Assembly: GCF_012427845.1 (NCBI RefSeq)
Contig: NZ_CP038498.1
Span: forward strand, 4,712,001-4,776,000
DNA: 64,000 nt
Direction: 5' to 3'
From: Pectobacterium punjabense
GTDB taxonomy: Bacteria > Pseudomonadota > Gammaproteobacteria > Enterobacterales > Enterobacteriaceae
Position numbers and translations under genes: made by a program. Below are positions 24,087-36,975 of the stretch, piece after piece. The notes under the pieces are model-generated. The model saw nothing but the letters and a program-made list of their open reading frames with translations, ran no database searches and had not been told where the DNA came from. Numbering within the stretch: position 1 is the stretch's first letter; every line of letters begins with the position of its first letter.

Positions 24087-25075
24087 AGCAGGCCGGAAAC
24101 TGATTCACGCAGCGGCTGTGGCCACACGCCGCACTGAACCTGACCAATGTGTGACAATTGTAGCAACAGCATGACAAGGCGAGACTGACCAATTCCCCCA
24201 CCGATTGTTTGCGGCATCTCGCCACGTAGCAGTGCCTGATGCCATTCCAGCTTCAAGCGTTCTTCATCCTGCGTCAGCGCCAGCTGGCGTGTTAATGCCT
24301 CTGCATCCACGCGGATTCCCATGGATGAAATCTCAAATGCATCGTTCAGCACCGGGTTCCACACGACAATATCACCGTTCAAACCAGCTAATTCCTGCTC
24401 ACCTGGCGTCGTCCAGTCATCATAATCCGGCGCACGCACATCGTGAGAGTGACCGCTGGACAGCTTACCGCCAATCCCAATCAGGAAGACGGCACCGAGC
24501 TCTTTCGCAATCGCTCGCTCACGCCCTTTCGCATCCAGATCGGGATAGCGCTTCAGCAATGTTTCGGTATGCACAAAATGAATCTGTTCCGGCAGGAAAG
24601 GCTGAACGCCAAACGCCTGGTGTACCGCTGCTTCAGTTGCTTTAATGCCTTGATAAATGCGCGTGACCGTCGATTTCAGATACTCGGCATTACGCTCGCC
24701 CTCTCCCATCACGCGCTCCCAATCCCACTGATCGACATAAACGGAATGGATCGGGCTCAGGCGATCTTCGTCTGGGCGCAGCGCCTTCATATGGGTATAA
24801 ATGCCTTCCCCGAAGCTAAAATCATACGCACCCAGCGTTTTACGTTTCCATTTCGCCAGTGAGTGAACGACTTCAAATGTGGCATCTGGCAGGGCTTTAA
24901 CCTTAACCTGCACTGCTTTTTCCGTACCAGACAAGTTATCCTGCGTGCCATCGCCGATACGGCTGAGAATCGGTGCCTGGACTTCAATCAATCCCAAAAG
25001 CTGCTCCAACTGGCTGGAGAAGAAAGACTTAACGAAGCTGATTTGCTGTTGTTTTTCGATGTACTGCTTTTTCAT
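24083..25075 (-). CDS. asnA: aspartate-ammonia ligase (asparagine synthetase A)
   Basis: AsnA makes asparagine from aspartate, ammonia and ATP. The 330-residue product matches the E. coli enzyme throughout, a class II aminoacyl-tRNA-synthetase-like fold with the segments [30 protein letters not shown] and [10 protein letters not shown]. The ATG at 25075 gives the E. coli length; an in-frame upstream codon at 25081 is less likely. It is divergent from its regulator asnC across a 152-base control region, as in E. coli. Confidence 0.97.
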   Translation of the reverse strand: MKKQYIEKQQQISFVKSFFSSQLEQLLGLIEVQAPILSRIGDGTQDNLSGTEKAVQVKVKALPDATFEVVHSLAKWKRKTLGAYDFSFGEGIYTHMKALRPDEDRLSPIHSVYVDQWDWERVMGEGERNAEYLKSTVTRIYQGIKATEAAVHQAFGVQPFLPEQIHFVHTETLLKRYPDLDAKGRERAIAKELGAVFLIGIGGKLSSGHSHDVRAPDYDDWTTPGEQELAGLNGDIVVWNPVLNDAFEISSMGIRVDAEALTRQLALTQDEERLKLEWHQALLRGEMPQTIGGGIGQSRLVMLLLQLSHIGQVQCGVWPQPLRESVSGLL

Positions 25076-25227
25076 TGCCACGTCTCTTATTCATCGTATT
25101 TAGTTATTCATTAAGCAATAAAAACTGCCAGTCATTCAATAATCTTATGGATAAATTGCACTTGTGCTTTTAATCCGTCATTTTAGAGCGGTATAAAATC
25201 ATTATTCGCTAAAATAGGAGGCTCAAA

Positions 25228-25689
25228 GTGGCAGAAATTTATCAGATCGATAATCTCGATCGCGGCATTCTTTCCGCCTTAATGGAAAATGCACGCACGC
25301 CTTATGCCGAACTGGCAAAACAGTTTTCCGTCAGTCCGGGGACGATCCACGTTCGGGTGGAGAAAATGAAGCAGGCGGGCATCATTGTCGGTACGCGTCT
25401 GGACGTGAATCCAAAACAGCTGGGCTATGACGTATGTTGCTTTATCGGCATCATACTGAAAAGTGCTAAAGACTATCCCTCAGCGCTGGAAAGACTGAAC
25501 AATCTGGAAGAAGTGGTCGAGGCTTACTACACCACCGGGCATTACAGCATCTTTATTAAGGTCATGTGCCGTTCGATCGAAGCGCTGCAACACGTACTTA
25601 TCAACAAGATCCAAACAATTGATGAAATTCAGTCCACTGAAACACTCATCTCCTTGCAAAACCCCATTATGCGGACGATCGCACCGTAA
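25228..25689 (+). CDS. asnC: asparagine-responsive regulator AsnC (Lrp/AsnC family)
   Basis: AsnC activates asnA when asparagine is scarce and represses its own gene. The 153-residue protein has an N-terminal helix-turn-helix (YAELAKQFSVSPGTIHVRVE) and a C-terminal RAM effector domain with the CFIGIILKSAKDYPSAL segment. It starts at GTG 25228, with TAGGAGG seven bases upstream. It lies between asnA and mioC, the order found next to oriC in E. coli. Confidence 0.96.
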   Translation: MAEIYQIDNLDRGILSALMENARTPYAELAKQFSVSPGTIHVRVEKMKQAGIIVGTRLDVNPKQLGYDVCCFIGIILKSAKDYPSALERLNNLEEVVEAYYTTGHYSIFIKVMCRSIEALQHVLINKIQTIDEIQSTETLISLQNPIMRTIAP

Positions 25690-25710
25690 TGTCTTTTTCC
25701 TATACCCATA

Positions 25711-25719
25711 TTATCCACA
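25711..25719 (+). promoter_or_regulatory. DnaA box in the mioC promoter region
   Basis: A perfect TTATCCACA lies 60 bases before the mioC start. In E. coli a DnaA box at this place lets DnaA repress mioC transcription, which otherwise runs into oriC. Confidence 0.8.
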
Positions 25720-25778
25720 GGTAGATCCCAGCCAGATCACAGCGTACAATGTCCCGTCTTTTATCGGATGGGATCGCT

Positions 25779-26222
25779 ATGGCAGACATTACCTTAATCA
25801 GTGGCAGTACCCTTGGCAGCGCCGAATATGTGGCAGAGCATTTGGCTGAACTGCTGGAAAAGGATGATTTTTCCACTGAAACTCTCCATGGCCCCACGCT
25901 TGATGCGCTGCCTGAAAGCGGTGTATGGCTGGTAGTGACGTCTACGCACGGCGCTGGAGAATTTCCAGACAACCTGAAAGTGCTGTTTGAGCAGTTGGAA
26001 CAGCAAAAGCCCGATCTTTCTCAAGTGAGTTTCGGTGCAGTAGGGATCGGCAGTAAAGAGTACGATACGTTTTGTGGTGCGATCCAAACGGCGGATCGTG
26101 TACTCACTCAGTTAGGCGCTAAACGGATCGGTGAAATCCTCGAGATCGACATCACTCAGCATCAAATTCCAGAAGATCCAGCAGAGGAATGGTTAGGATC
26201 GTGGGTTAATTTACTCAAATAA
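25779..26222 (+). CDS. mioC: FMN-binding flavodoxin-like protein MioC
   Basis: MioC is a small flavoprotein, reported in E. coli as an electron donor for biotin synthase. The 147-residue product has the flavodoxin phosphate loop SGSTLGSAEYVA, the STHGAGEFPDN loop and a GSKEYDTFCGA segment. The ATG at 25779 gives the E. coli length; the longer frame from 25749 would start inside the promoter region. It is transcribed into oriC, which begins right after its stop. Confidence 0.93.
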   Translation: MADITLISGSTLGSAEYVAEHLAELLEKDDFSTETLHGPTLDALPESGVWLVVTSTHGAGEFPDNLKVLFEQLEQQKPDLSQVSFGAVGIGSKEYDTFCGAIQTADRVLTQLGAKRIGEILEIDITQHQIPEDPAEEWLGSWVNLLK

Positions 26223-26510
26223 GATGAAATATTCAGCAGTTGAATGTGGATAACTATGCTTAATTTAGGTGTAAAAGCCGTAGTTATCCCAATAACAACC
26301 CAAGTATGTTTTTTGTCCTGTGCATAAACCCACATTTAGATCCCAGCTTATACTGACTAGGATCACCGATCATTCACAGGTAAGGATCATCAGCATTCTC
26401 TTGATCTTTAATATGAATAATCACTTATCCACACAACATGACGATCCTAATAAGAGATCTAATAAAGAGATCTTTAAATAAAAAGATCTTTCTTTAATTA
26501 ACGAGAATCC
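26223..26510. other. oriC: chromosomal replication origin oriC
   Basis: The region between mioC and mnmG has the E. coli oriC layout. DnaA boxes are R4 TGTGGATAA (26245-26253), R3-like TTATCCCAA (26284-26292), R2-like TGTGCATAA (26319-26327) and R1 TTATCCACA (26425-26433). The GATC-rich middle (GATCACCGATCATTCACAG) is almost identical to E. coli. Beside R1 on the mnmG side lies an AT-rich unwinding element with AGATCT-type 13-mers (about 26450-26505). At least eight GATC sites for SeqA and Dam are present. Orientation matches E. coli, with unwinding beside mnmG. Confidence 0.96.
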
Positions 26511-26613
26511 AACGGGCTTGGTCGTTGGCTCAAAGTTGAGTAGAATCCCCCACCCCAGGGCAAATAACGATCGTTTACCACTCATCATTCGCAATAATGC
26601 GAGGAGCAGTACC

Positions 26614-28503
26614 ATGTTTTATCCAGATCCATTTGACGTCATCGTGATCGGTGGCGGTCATGCCGGAACAGAAGCGGCTATGGCTTCTGCGCGAATGGGC
26701 CAACAGACGCTTTTACTCACACACAATATTGATACGCTAGGACAAATGTCCTGTAATCCAGCGATCGGCGGTATTGGGAAAGGCCATCTGGTTAAAGAGA
26801 TCGATGCCATGGGAGGGTTGATGGCGCGTGCCGTCGATCAGGCAGGTATACAGTTTAGGATACTAAACAACAGCAAAGGTCCCGCGGTCAGAGCCACTCG
26901 TGCACAAGCGGATCGCGTGCTTTATCGTCAGGCCGTACGCACCGCCTTGGAGAATCAGCCAAATCTAACGATCTTCCAGCAGGCGGTTGACGATCTGATC
27001 GTAGAAAGCGATCGCGTCGTTGGTGCTGTGACCCAGATGGGACTTAAATTCCGAGCAAAAGCTGTTGTATTAACGGTCGGTACTTTTCTTGATGGTAAAA
27101 TTCACATTGGGCTGGATAACTACAGCGGTGGGCGTGCAGGCGATCCGCCTTCCATTCCACTCGCGCGCCGCCTGCGTGAATTGCCTCTGCGCGTCAACCG
27201 CCTGAAAACCGGTACGCCGCCACGTATTGATGCCAGAACCATCGATTTTAGCGTGTTGGCACAACAGCACGGTGACAACCCAATGCCGGTTTTTTCATTC
27301 CTGGGTAACGCGAGTCAGCACCCAGCGCAAATGCCGTGCTATATCACGCATACCAACGAAAAAACCCATGATGTGATCCGTAATAATCTGGATCGCAGCC
27401 CGATGTATGCCGGGATCATCGAAGGGATCGGCCCGCGTTATTGCCCCTCGATCGAAGATAAAGTCATGCGTTTTGCCGATCGAAACACGCATCAGATCTT
27501 TCTTGAGCCAGAAGGCCTGACCAGCAACGAAATTTATCCTAATGGGATCTCAACCAGTTTGCCGTTCGACGTTCAGTGGCAGATTGTTCGTTCAATGACC
27601 GGTATGGAAAATGCTCGCATTGTCCGACCTGGCTATGCCATTGAGTACGATTTCTTCGATCCCCGCGATCTGAAGCCGACGCTGGAGAACAAATTTGTTC
27701 ATGGCCTGTTCTTTGCCGGACAAATCAACGGCACAACAGGGTATGAAGAAGCCGCTGCACAGGGCATGTTGGCAGGGCTGAATGCAGCGAGACTGGCTGC
27801 CGATAAGGAAGGATGGTCACCGCGTCGCGATCAAGCTTATCTCGGCGTGTTGGTTGACGATCTCTGTACGCTGGGGACAAAAGAACCCTACCGTATGTTT
27901 ACGTCGCGTGCCGAATATCGTCTGATGTTGCGCGAAGATAACGCCGATCTGCGTTTGACTGAAATCGGTCGTGAGCTGGGAATGGTCGACGATCGCCGTT
28001 GGGCACATTTCAACGAGAAGCTTGAAAGTATTGAGAAAGAGCGCCAGCGTTTGCGTGACATTCACGTTCACCCGCAATCTGAGCAGCTAGATCAGGTTAA
28101 TTCACTGCTGAAAACCCCCTTGTCGCGTGAAGCAAATGGTGAAGAGCTCTTGCGTCGTCCAGAAGTTGATTACGTTCAGCTTACTGCGCTACCGCTGTTT
28201 GCACCGGGATTAACCGACGAGCAGGCTGCCGAACAGGTTGAAATTCAGGTTAAATACGAAGGGTATATTGCTCGTCAACAGGATGAAATCGAGAAACAGC
28301 TGCGTAATGAAAATACGTTGCTGCCAGCCGATCTGGATTACAAGCAGGTTAACGGGTTGTCCAACGAGGTGATTGCCAAACTGAACGATCACAAACCGTC
28401 GTCGATCGGTCAAGCTTCACGGATTTCCGGTATTACGCCAGCGGCGATCTCAATCCTGCTGATTTGGCTTAAAAAACAGGGTCTGCTACGCCGTAGCGCC
28501 TGA
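26614..28503 (+). CDS. mnmG: tRNA U34 carboxymethylaminomethyl-modifying enzyme MnmG (GidA)
   Basis: MnmG, with MnmE, installs the (carboxymethyl)aminomethyl group on uridine 34 of certain tRNAs using FAD, NADH and a folate donor. The product is 629 residues, equal to E. coli. The FAD-binding [10 protein letters not shown] lies near the N-terminus, and the family motifs [13 protein letters not shown] and [16 protein letters not shown] are present. The ATG at 26614 follows GAGGAG; the frame upstream to 26518 runs into oriC and is not coding. Transcription of this gene next to oriC affects initiation in E. coli. Confidence 0.97.
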   Translation: MFYPDPFDVIVIGGGHAGTEAAMASARMGQQTLLLTHNIDTLGQMSCNPAIGGIGKGHLVKEIDAMGGLMARAVDQAGIQFRILNNSKGPAVRATRAQADRVLYRQAVRTALENQPNLTIFQQAVDDLIVESDRVVGAVTQMGLKFRAKAVVLTVGTFLDGKIHIGLDNYSGGRAGDPPSIPLARRLRELPLRVNRLKTGTPPRIDARTIDFSVLAQQHGDNPMPVFSFLGNASQHPAQMPCYITHTNEKTHDVIRNNLDRSPMYAGIIEGIGPRYCPSIEDKVMRFADRNTHQIFLEPEGLTSNEIYPNGISTSLPFDVQWQIVRSMTGMENARIVRPGYAIEYDFFDPRDLKPTLENKFVHGLFFAGQINGTTGYEEAAAQGMLAGLNAARLAADKEGWSPRRDQAYLGVLVDDLCTLGTKEPYRMFTSRAEYRLMLREDNADLRLTEIGRELGMVDDRRWAHFNEKLESIEKERQRLRDIHVHPQSEQLDQVNSLLKTPLSREANGEELLRRPEVDYVQLTALPLFAPGLTDEQAAEQVEIQVKYEGYIARQQDEIEKQLRNENTLLPADLDYKQVNGLSNEVIAKLNDHKPSSIGQASRISGITPAAISILLIWLKKQGLLRRSA

Positions 28504-28525
28504 TTTAAGGTAAACTTATCTCCTA

Positions 28526-28551
28526 AATAGCCGGTTATCCGGCTATTTTTA
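28526..28551 (+). terminator. intrinsic terminator or attenuator between mnmG and rsmG
   Basis: A 9-bp stem AATAGCCGG with CCGGCTATT and a TTAT loop is followed by a T-run. It should end or reduce mnmG transcripts before rsmG. Confidence 0.85.
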
Positions 28552-28585
28552 TTATTAACTTCATATTTTTCATCGGGATCTTATT

Positions 28586-29206
28586 GTGCGCAACACACTC
28601 GATAATCTGCTAAATGCGGCTGGCATTGTGATTTCAGATAAGCAAAAAAATCTTCTGATACAGTATGTTGATATGCTGAATAAGTGGAATAAAGCTTATA
28701 ACCTGACGTCTGTACGCGATCCGCAGCAAATGCTGGTCCGCCACATCATGGACAGTATCGTGGTTGAGCCGCATTTACACGGACAGCGTTTTATCGATGT
28801 GGGAACAGGGCCTGGGCTGCCAGGGATTCCATTGGCTATCGTTCGCCCTGAGTCGCATTTCACCTTGCTGGATAGTTTGGGTAAACGTGTTCGCTTCCTG
28901 CGTCAGGTTCAGCATGAACTACAGCTTGAAAATATCACGCCAGTACAGAGTCGCGTTGAAGAATTTCCGGCAGAACCGCCTTTTGATGGGGTGATTAGCC
29001 GAGCGTTCGCCTCTCTACAGGATATGATTAACTGGTGCAGCCATCTTCCTGCTAAACCAACAGGGCGGTTTTATGCTCTAAAAGGCGTACTTCCAGAAGA
29101 TGAATTGTCATCTTTACCACAAGGTGTCTTGCTGGATCTGGTTGTTCGCTTATCTGTTCCCGATCTGGAAGGTGAGCGACATTTAGTCGTGCTTAAACCA
29201 AACTAA
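28586..29206 (+). CDS. rsmG: 16S rRNA (guanine-N7-)-methyltransferase RsmG (GidB)
   Basis: RsmG methylates N7 of G527 in 16S rRNA using S-adenosylmethionine; its loss gives low-level streptomycin resistance. The 206-residue product has a Rossmann methyltransferase fold with the SAM motif [15 protein letters not shown] and a conserved ISRAFASL segment. The start is GTG at 28586. It lies between mnmG and the atp operon, the usual enterobacterial order. Confidence 0.95.
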   Translation: MRNTLDNLLNAAGIVISDKQKNLLIQYVDMLNKWNKAYNLTSVRDPQQMLVRHIMDSIVVEPHLHGQRFIDVGTGPGLPGIPLAIVRPESHFTLLDSLGKRVRFLRQVQHELQLENITPVQSRVEEFPAEPPFDGVISRAFASLQDMINWCSHLPAKPTGRFYALKGVLPEDELSSLPQGVLLDLVVRLSVPDLEGERHLVVLKPN

Positions 29207-29829
29207 TTTTGTTTTTTATCAAAAAAATTATAACTAAATATTGCGTGTCAGGTTGCCACCTTGTCTGTGGGTGGCATCGTTCTAGAACCCATAGCGATCA
29301 CTGAAATTTTACATCTTCGTTTTTTCAGTGGCTCCCTTTTACTTTCGTGCTAAATAATAACGAGCGAAAATAAATGATTGGCATCAAAATTTAGTTGTTT
29401 TTGTGTTAATTGAGTAAAAAAACGATATCAATAATGTCAATAGGTGGTTGAAACGTTGTTTATTGCGTTTTTTGAATGGTTTTTTTTGTAAATTATTGAA
29501 TTTAAATAAAATAAATGACTTATTTTGCTAAAGACAAAAAAAAACATGTTCTGTTATAAATAGTCGCAAAGCCTTTTATGTGAGTCGCATCACAGATTAG
29601 AGGGCTTTAGAAATTAATTACACCAGATATGATCAGGGATGATTGTTAGTAAAAATGGGGCTTCAGAAAGAAATTTAAATAATTGTTCACCTTTTCGCTA
29701 CTTATCGATTGAATTCGCAGGTATGACCCGTATAATTTGCTCGTTTTTTGCTGCTTGACTCAGTGGTGTAAAGGCAGTTTTATACGTCATTCGGTATACC
29801 TCTGAAAAGGTACGGAGAGAGCAAACGTC
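29207..29829. other. AT-rich region between rsmG and the atp operon
   Basis: This 623-base gap contains no credible gene. It is strongly AT-rich, with several A and T runs between 29380 and 29700. A short inverted repeat (TGCCACC at 29254-29260 with GGTGGCA at 29270-29276) may end rsmG transcripts. The atp promoter lies near its right end. Confidence 0.65.
29709..29736 (+). promoter_or_regulatory. probable atp operon promoter
   Basis: TTGAAT (29709-29714), a 16-base spacer and a perfect TATAAT (29731-29736) lie 94 bases before atpI. A second candidate (TTGACT at 29755 with a TTTATA-like -10) is closer to the gene. Which is used cannot be decided by eye. Confidence 0.65.
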
Positions 29830-31036
<1,207 letters not shown>

Positions 31037-31067
31037 TTTTCTTTCAACAAATAACGTTTTTAACTGA

Positions 31068-31325
<258 letters not shown>

Positions 31326-31388
31326 GCAGAATGTTTTCTGCTGAGGTTAAAACATCAACTTATTTAACTTTGAAAGAGGCATTGTGCT

Positions 31389-31859
31389 GTGAATATTAAT
31401 GCAACAATCCTCGGCCAGGCCATTGCGTTCGTCCTGTTTGTCTGGTTCTGCATGAAGTTTGTATGGCCGCCGATGATGGCTGCCATCGAGAAACGTCAAA
31501 AAGAAATTGCTGACGGTCTTGCTTCTGCTGAACGTGCCAAAAAAGATTTGAACTTGGCTCAGGCCAATGCGACAGATCAACTGAAGAAAGCCAAAGCGGA
31601 TGCTCAGGTTATCATTGAGCAGGCGAACAAACGCCGTGCTCAGATCCTGGATGAGGCGAAAGCTGAAGCGGAAGCTGAACGTAACAAGATTGTGGCGCAG
31701 GCGCAGGCTGAAATCGAAGCCGAGCGTAAACGCGCTCGTGAAGAGCTGCGTAAGCAAGTTGCCGTATTGGCGATTGCCGGTGCCGAGAAAATTATTGAAC
31801 GTTCCGTGGATGAAGCTGCTAACAGCGACATCGTTGATAAACTGGTCGCTGAACTGTAA
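31389..31859 (+). CDS. atpF: F0F1 ATP synthase subunit b
   Basis: Subunit b is the peripheral stalk: one N-terminal membrane helix (residues about 5-25) and a long charged coiled coil that reaches the F1 sector. The 156-residue length equals E. coli. Translation starts at GTG 31389, also as in E. coli. It lies 63 bases after atpE and 14 before atpH. Confidence 0.97.
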   Translation: MNINATILGQAIAFVLFVWFCMKFVWPPMMAAIEKRQKEIADGLASAERAKKDLNLAQANATDQLKKAKADAQVIIEQANKRRAQILDEAKAEAEAERNKIVAQAQAEIEAERKRAREELRKQVAVLAIAGAEKIIERSVDEAANSDIVDKLVAEL

Positions 31860-31873
31860 GGAGGGAGGGGCTG

Positions 31874-32407
31874 ATGTCTGAATTTGTCACGGTAGCTCGC
31901 CCCTACGCCAAAGCAGCTTTTGACTTTGCGGTTGAGAATCAGGCCTTGGATCGCTGGCAGAACATGCTGGCGTTTTCGGCTGAAGTAGCGCGCAATGAGC
32001 AAATTGCCGAGCTGCTTTCTGGTGCTGTTGCACCGATTGAGCTGGCGAAAACGTTCATTGCCGTTTGTGGTGATCAACTTGATGAAGCCGGTCAGAACCT
32101 GATTAGGGTAATGGCCGAAAACGGACGTTTACCAGTGCTTCCTGAAGTACTGGAACAATTTATTCAACTGCGGGCAGCACTAGAATCGACGGTTGACGTC
32201 GATGTGATTTCTGCCAACACGTTGAATGAGCAGCAGCTATCAAAAATCGCTGCTGCTATGGAAAAACGTCTGTCACGCAAAGTGAAGCTGAATTGCAAAA
32301 TTGATAAGTCTGTCATGGCCGGCGTGGTTATTCGCGCGGGCGATATGGTGATAGATGGCAGCATTCGCGGTCGTCTGGAACGTCTGGCAGACGTCTTGCA
32401 GTCTTAA
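31874..32407 (+). CDS. atpH: F0F1 ATP synthase subunit delta
   Basis: Subunit delta sits on top of F1 and links it to the b stalk. The 177-residue product matches E. coli AtpH; the N-terminal helical domain begins [18 protein letters not shown] and the C-terminal part contains [22 protein letters not shown] very strong GGAGGGAGGGG site precedes the ATG. Confidence 0.97.
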   Translation: MSEFVTVARPYAKAAFDFAVENQALDRWQNMLAFSAEVARNEQIAELLSGAVAPIELAKTFIAVCGDQLDEAGQNLIRVMAENGRLPVLPEVLEQFIQLRAALESTVDVDVISANTLNEQQLSKIAAAMEKRLSRKVKLNCKIDKSVMAGVVIRAGDMVIDGSIRGRLERLADVLQS

Positions 32408-32419
32408 GGGGACTGGAGC

Positions 32420-33961
32420 ATGCAACTGAATTCCACCGAAATCAGCGAACTGATCAAGCAGCGCATTGCTCAGTTCAATGTGGTGAGCGAAGCTCACAAT
32501 GAAGGTACTATTGTTTCCGTCAGTGACGGAATCATCCGCGTCCACGGTCTGGCAGACGTGATGCAGGGGGAGATGATCTCTCTGCCGGGTAACCGTTATG
32601 CAATCGCACTGAACCTGGAGCGCGACTCCGTTGGTGCGGTAGTCATGGGGCCGTATGCGGATCTGGCTGAAGGCATGAAAGTAAAATGCACCGGCCGTAT
32701 TCTTGAAGTTCCAGTTGGCCGCGGCCTGCTGGGTCGCGTGGTCAACACGCTGGGCGCACCGATTGACGGTAAAGGCGCACTGGATCACGACGGTTTCTCT
32801 GCGGTTGAAGCGATTGCGCCTGGCGTTATCGAACGTCAGTCCGTTGATGAGCCGGTACAAACGGGCTATAAGTCCGTTGACGCCATGATTCCAATCGGTC
32901 GTGGTCAGCGTGAGCTGATTATCGGTGACCGTCAGACGGGTAAAACCGCACTGGCCATCGACGCCATCATCAACCAGCGTGATTCCGGCATCAAATGTGT
33001 GTACGTCGCTATCGGCCAGAAAGCCTCCACGATTTCTAACGTGGTGCGTAAACTGGAAGAGCACGGCGCACTGGAAAACACCATTGTTGTTGTTGCTACC
33101 GCGTCCGAGTCTGCCGCCCTGCAATACCTGGCACCATATGCCGGTTGTGCGATGGGTGAGTACTTCCGTGACCGTGGTGAAGATGCGCTGATTATTTATG
33201 ATGACCTGTCTAAACAGGCCGTTGCTTATCGTCAGATTTCTCTGCTGCTCCGTCGTCCGCCAGGTCGTGAAGCTTATCCTGGTGACGTTTTCTATCTCCA
33301 CTCCCGTTTGCTGGAGCGTGCATCGCGCGTTAACGCCGATTACGTTGAAGCATTCACCAAGGGTGAAGTGAAAGGGAAAACCGGTTCGTTGACCGCTCTG
33401 CCGATCATCGAAACGCAAGCAGGTGACGTTTCTGCGTTCGTTCCGACCAACGTGATCTCGATTACTGATGGTCAGATCTTCCTGGAATCCAACCTGTTTA
33501 ACGCCGGTATTCGTCCTGCGGTTAACCCAGGGATCTCCGTATCCCGTGTGGGTGGTGCAGCGCAGACCAAGATCATGAAGAAACTGTCCGGTGGTATTCG
33601 TACCGCACTGGCACAGTACCGTGAACTGGCAGCGTTCTCTCAGTTCGCTTCCGATCTTGATGATGCAACCCGTAAACAGTTGAGCCACGGTCAGAAAGTG
33701 ACCGAACTGTTGAAACAGAAACAGTATGCGCCGATGTCTGTCGCACAGCAGTCTCTGGTTCTGTTTGCGGCGGAACGTGGTTATCTGGAAGATGTTGAGC
33801 TGTCGAAAGTCGGTAGCTTTGAAGCGGCTCTGTTGGCTTACGCTGACCGTGAGCATGGCGAACTTCTGCAACAAATCGACCAGACTGGCGCTTATAACGA
33901 TGAGATCGAGGGCAAGTTTAAAGGCATCCTCGATACTTTTAAGGCAACCCAGTCCTGGTAA
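32420..33961 (+). CDS. atpA: F0F1 ATP synthase subunit alpha
   Basis: Subunit alpha holds the non-catalytic nucleotide sites of F1. The 513-residue product has Walker A GDRQTGKT (near residue 170), the [17 protein letters not shown]alker B region and the alpha signature [13 protein letters not shown]. It is equal in length to E. coli AtpA. A 610-codon open frame on the opposite strand is a codon-bias artefact. Confidence 0.98.
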   Translation: MQLNSTEISELIKQRIAQFNVVSEAHNEGTIVSVSDGIIRVHGLADVMQGEMISLPGNRYAIALNLERDSVGAVVMGPYADLAEGMKVKCTGRILEVPVGRGLLGRVVNTLGAPIDGKGALDHDGFSAVEAIAPGVIERQSVDEPVQTGYKSVDAMIPIGRGQRELIIGDRQTGKTALAIDAIINQRDSGIKCVYVAIGQKASTISNVVRKLEEHGALENTIVVVATASESAALQYLAPYAGCAMGEYFRDRGEDALIIYDDLSKQAVAYRQISLLLRRPPGREAYPGDVFYLHSRLLERASRVNADYVEAFTKGEVKGKTGSLTALPIIETQAGDVSAFVPTNVISITDGQIFLESNLFNAGIRPAVNPGISVSRVGGAAQTKIMKKLSGGIRTALAQYRELAAFSQFASDLDDATRKQLSHGQKVTELLKQKQYAPMSVAQQSLVLFAAERGYLEDVELSKVGSFEAALLAYADREHGELLQQIDQTGAYNDEIEGKFKGILDTFKATQSW

Positions 33962-34013
33962 CGCCCGGTGGCCTGCTGTAAAGCAGGCCGCAAGGCTTTG
34001 AGGAGAAGCAAAG

Positions 34014-36307
<2,294 letters not shown>

Positions 36308-36326
36308 CGCCTTGTAGGAGGGTGAC

Positions 36327-36746
36327 ATGGCTATGACTTACCATCTGGATGTCGTGAGTGCGGAACAGCAAATGTTCTCCGGTCTGGTGCAGAAGATCCA
36401 GGTAACGGGGAGCGAAGGCGAACTGGGTATTTATCCGGGACATGCCCCTCTGCTCACTGCCATTAAACCGGGTATGATTCGTATCGTTAAGCAGCACGGT
36501 GAAGAAGAGTATATCTACCTTTCTGGCGGCGTCCTTGAGGTGCAGCCGAATATGGTTACCGTACTGTCCGATACCGCTATTCGTGGACAGGATTTGGATG
36601 AAGCCCGTGCGTTGGAAGCGAAACGCAAAGCAGAAGACCATATCCGTAATTCGCATGGCGACGTGGATTATGCTCAGGCTTCCGCAGAGCTGACTAAAGC
36701 GATTGCGAAACTGCGCGTTATCGAATTGACCAGAAAAGCGATGTAA
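36327..36746 (+). CDS. atpC: F0F1 ATP synthase subunit epsilon
   Basis: Subunit epsilon is part of the rotor and inhibits ATP hydrolysis through its C-terminal helices. The 139-residue product has the N-terminal beta-sandwich ([19 protein letters not shown]) and the helical C-terminus ending [10 protein letters not shown]. It is the last gene of the operon and is followed by a strong terminator. In E. coli glmU comes next; here pelX intervenes. Confidence 0.97.
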
Positions 36747-36767
36747 TAGATAAGCTCGCAATAATGG

Positions 36768-36800
36768 AAGGCCAGTCAGTTCATACTGACTGGCCTTTTT
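36768..36800 (+). terminator. atp operon terminator
   Basis: A 13-bp perfect stem (36768-36780 with 36785-36797), a TCAT loop and a T-run lie 22 bases after the atpC stop. Confidence 0.95.
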
Positions 36801-36824
36801 GCATTTAAGCCTATGTTACATATA

Positions 36825-36850
36825 AAAATGCCTGCGAGAGCAGGCATTTT
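36825..36850. terminator. second, bidirectional terminator hairpin
   Basis: An 11-bp stem AAAATGCCTGC with GCAGGCATTTT and a GAGA loop, with A and T tails on both sides, lies between the convergent atpC and pelX. It can act as the pelX terminator on the minus strand and as back-up for atp. Confidence 0.85.
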
Positions 36851-36864
36851 GTTGAAGTCATGCT

Positions 36865-36952
36865 GGTCACTTAAGCCCATTATTAGGGGAAACACAGGGG
36901 GAGGTTCCCGTAGGGACGCCTCACCCCGTGTATCTCTATGCTTAAACGATCG
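36865..36952 (+). repeat. dispersed palindromic intergenic repeat, copy B
   Basis: An 88-base copy with ends GGTCACTTAAGCCC and TTAAACGATCG. Its core can fold through ACACAGGGG and the matching CCCCGTGT, with inner GAGG/CCTC and CCC/GGG pairs. It lacks the ten or so bases (GTCGCCCGA-like) present before the ATCTCGATGC end in copies C and D. It lies just past the pelX stop. Confidence 0.88.
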
Positions 36953-36975
36953 ACATTACATTTTTTCGAAAAGAC

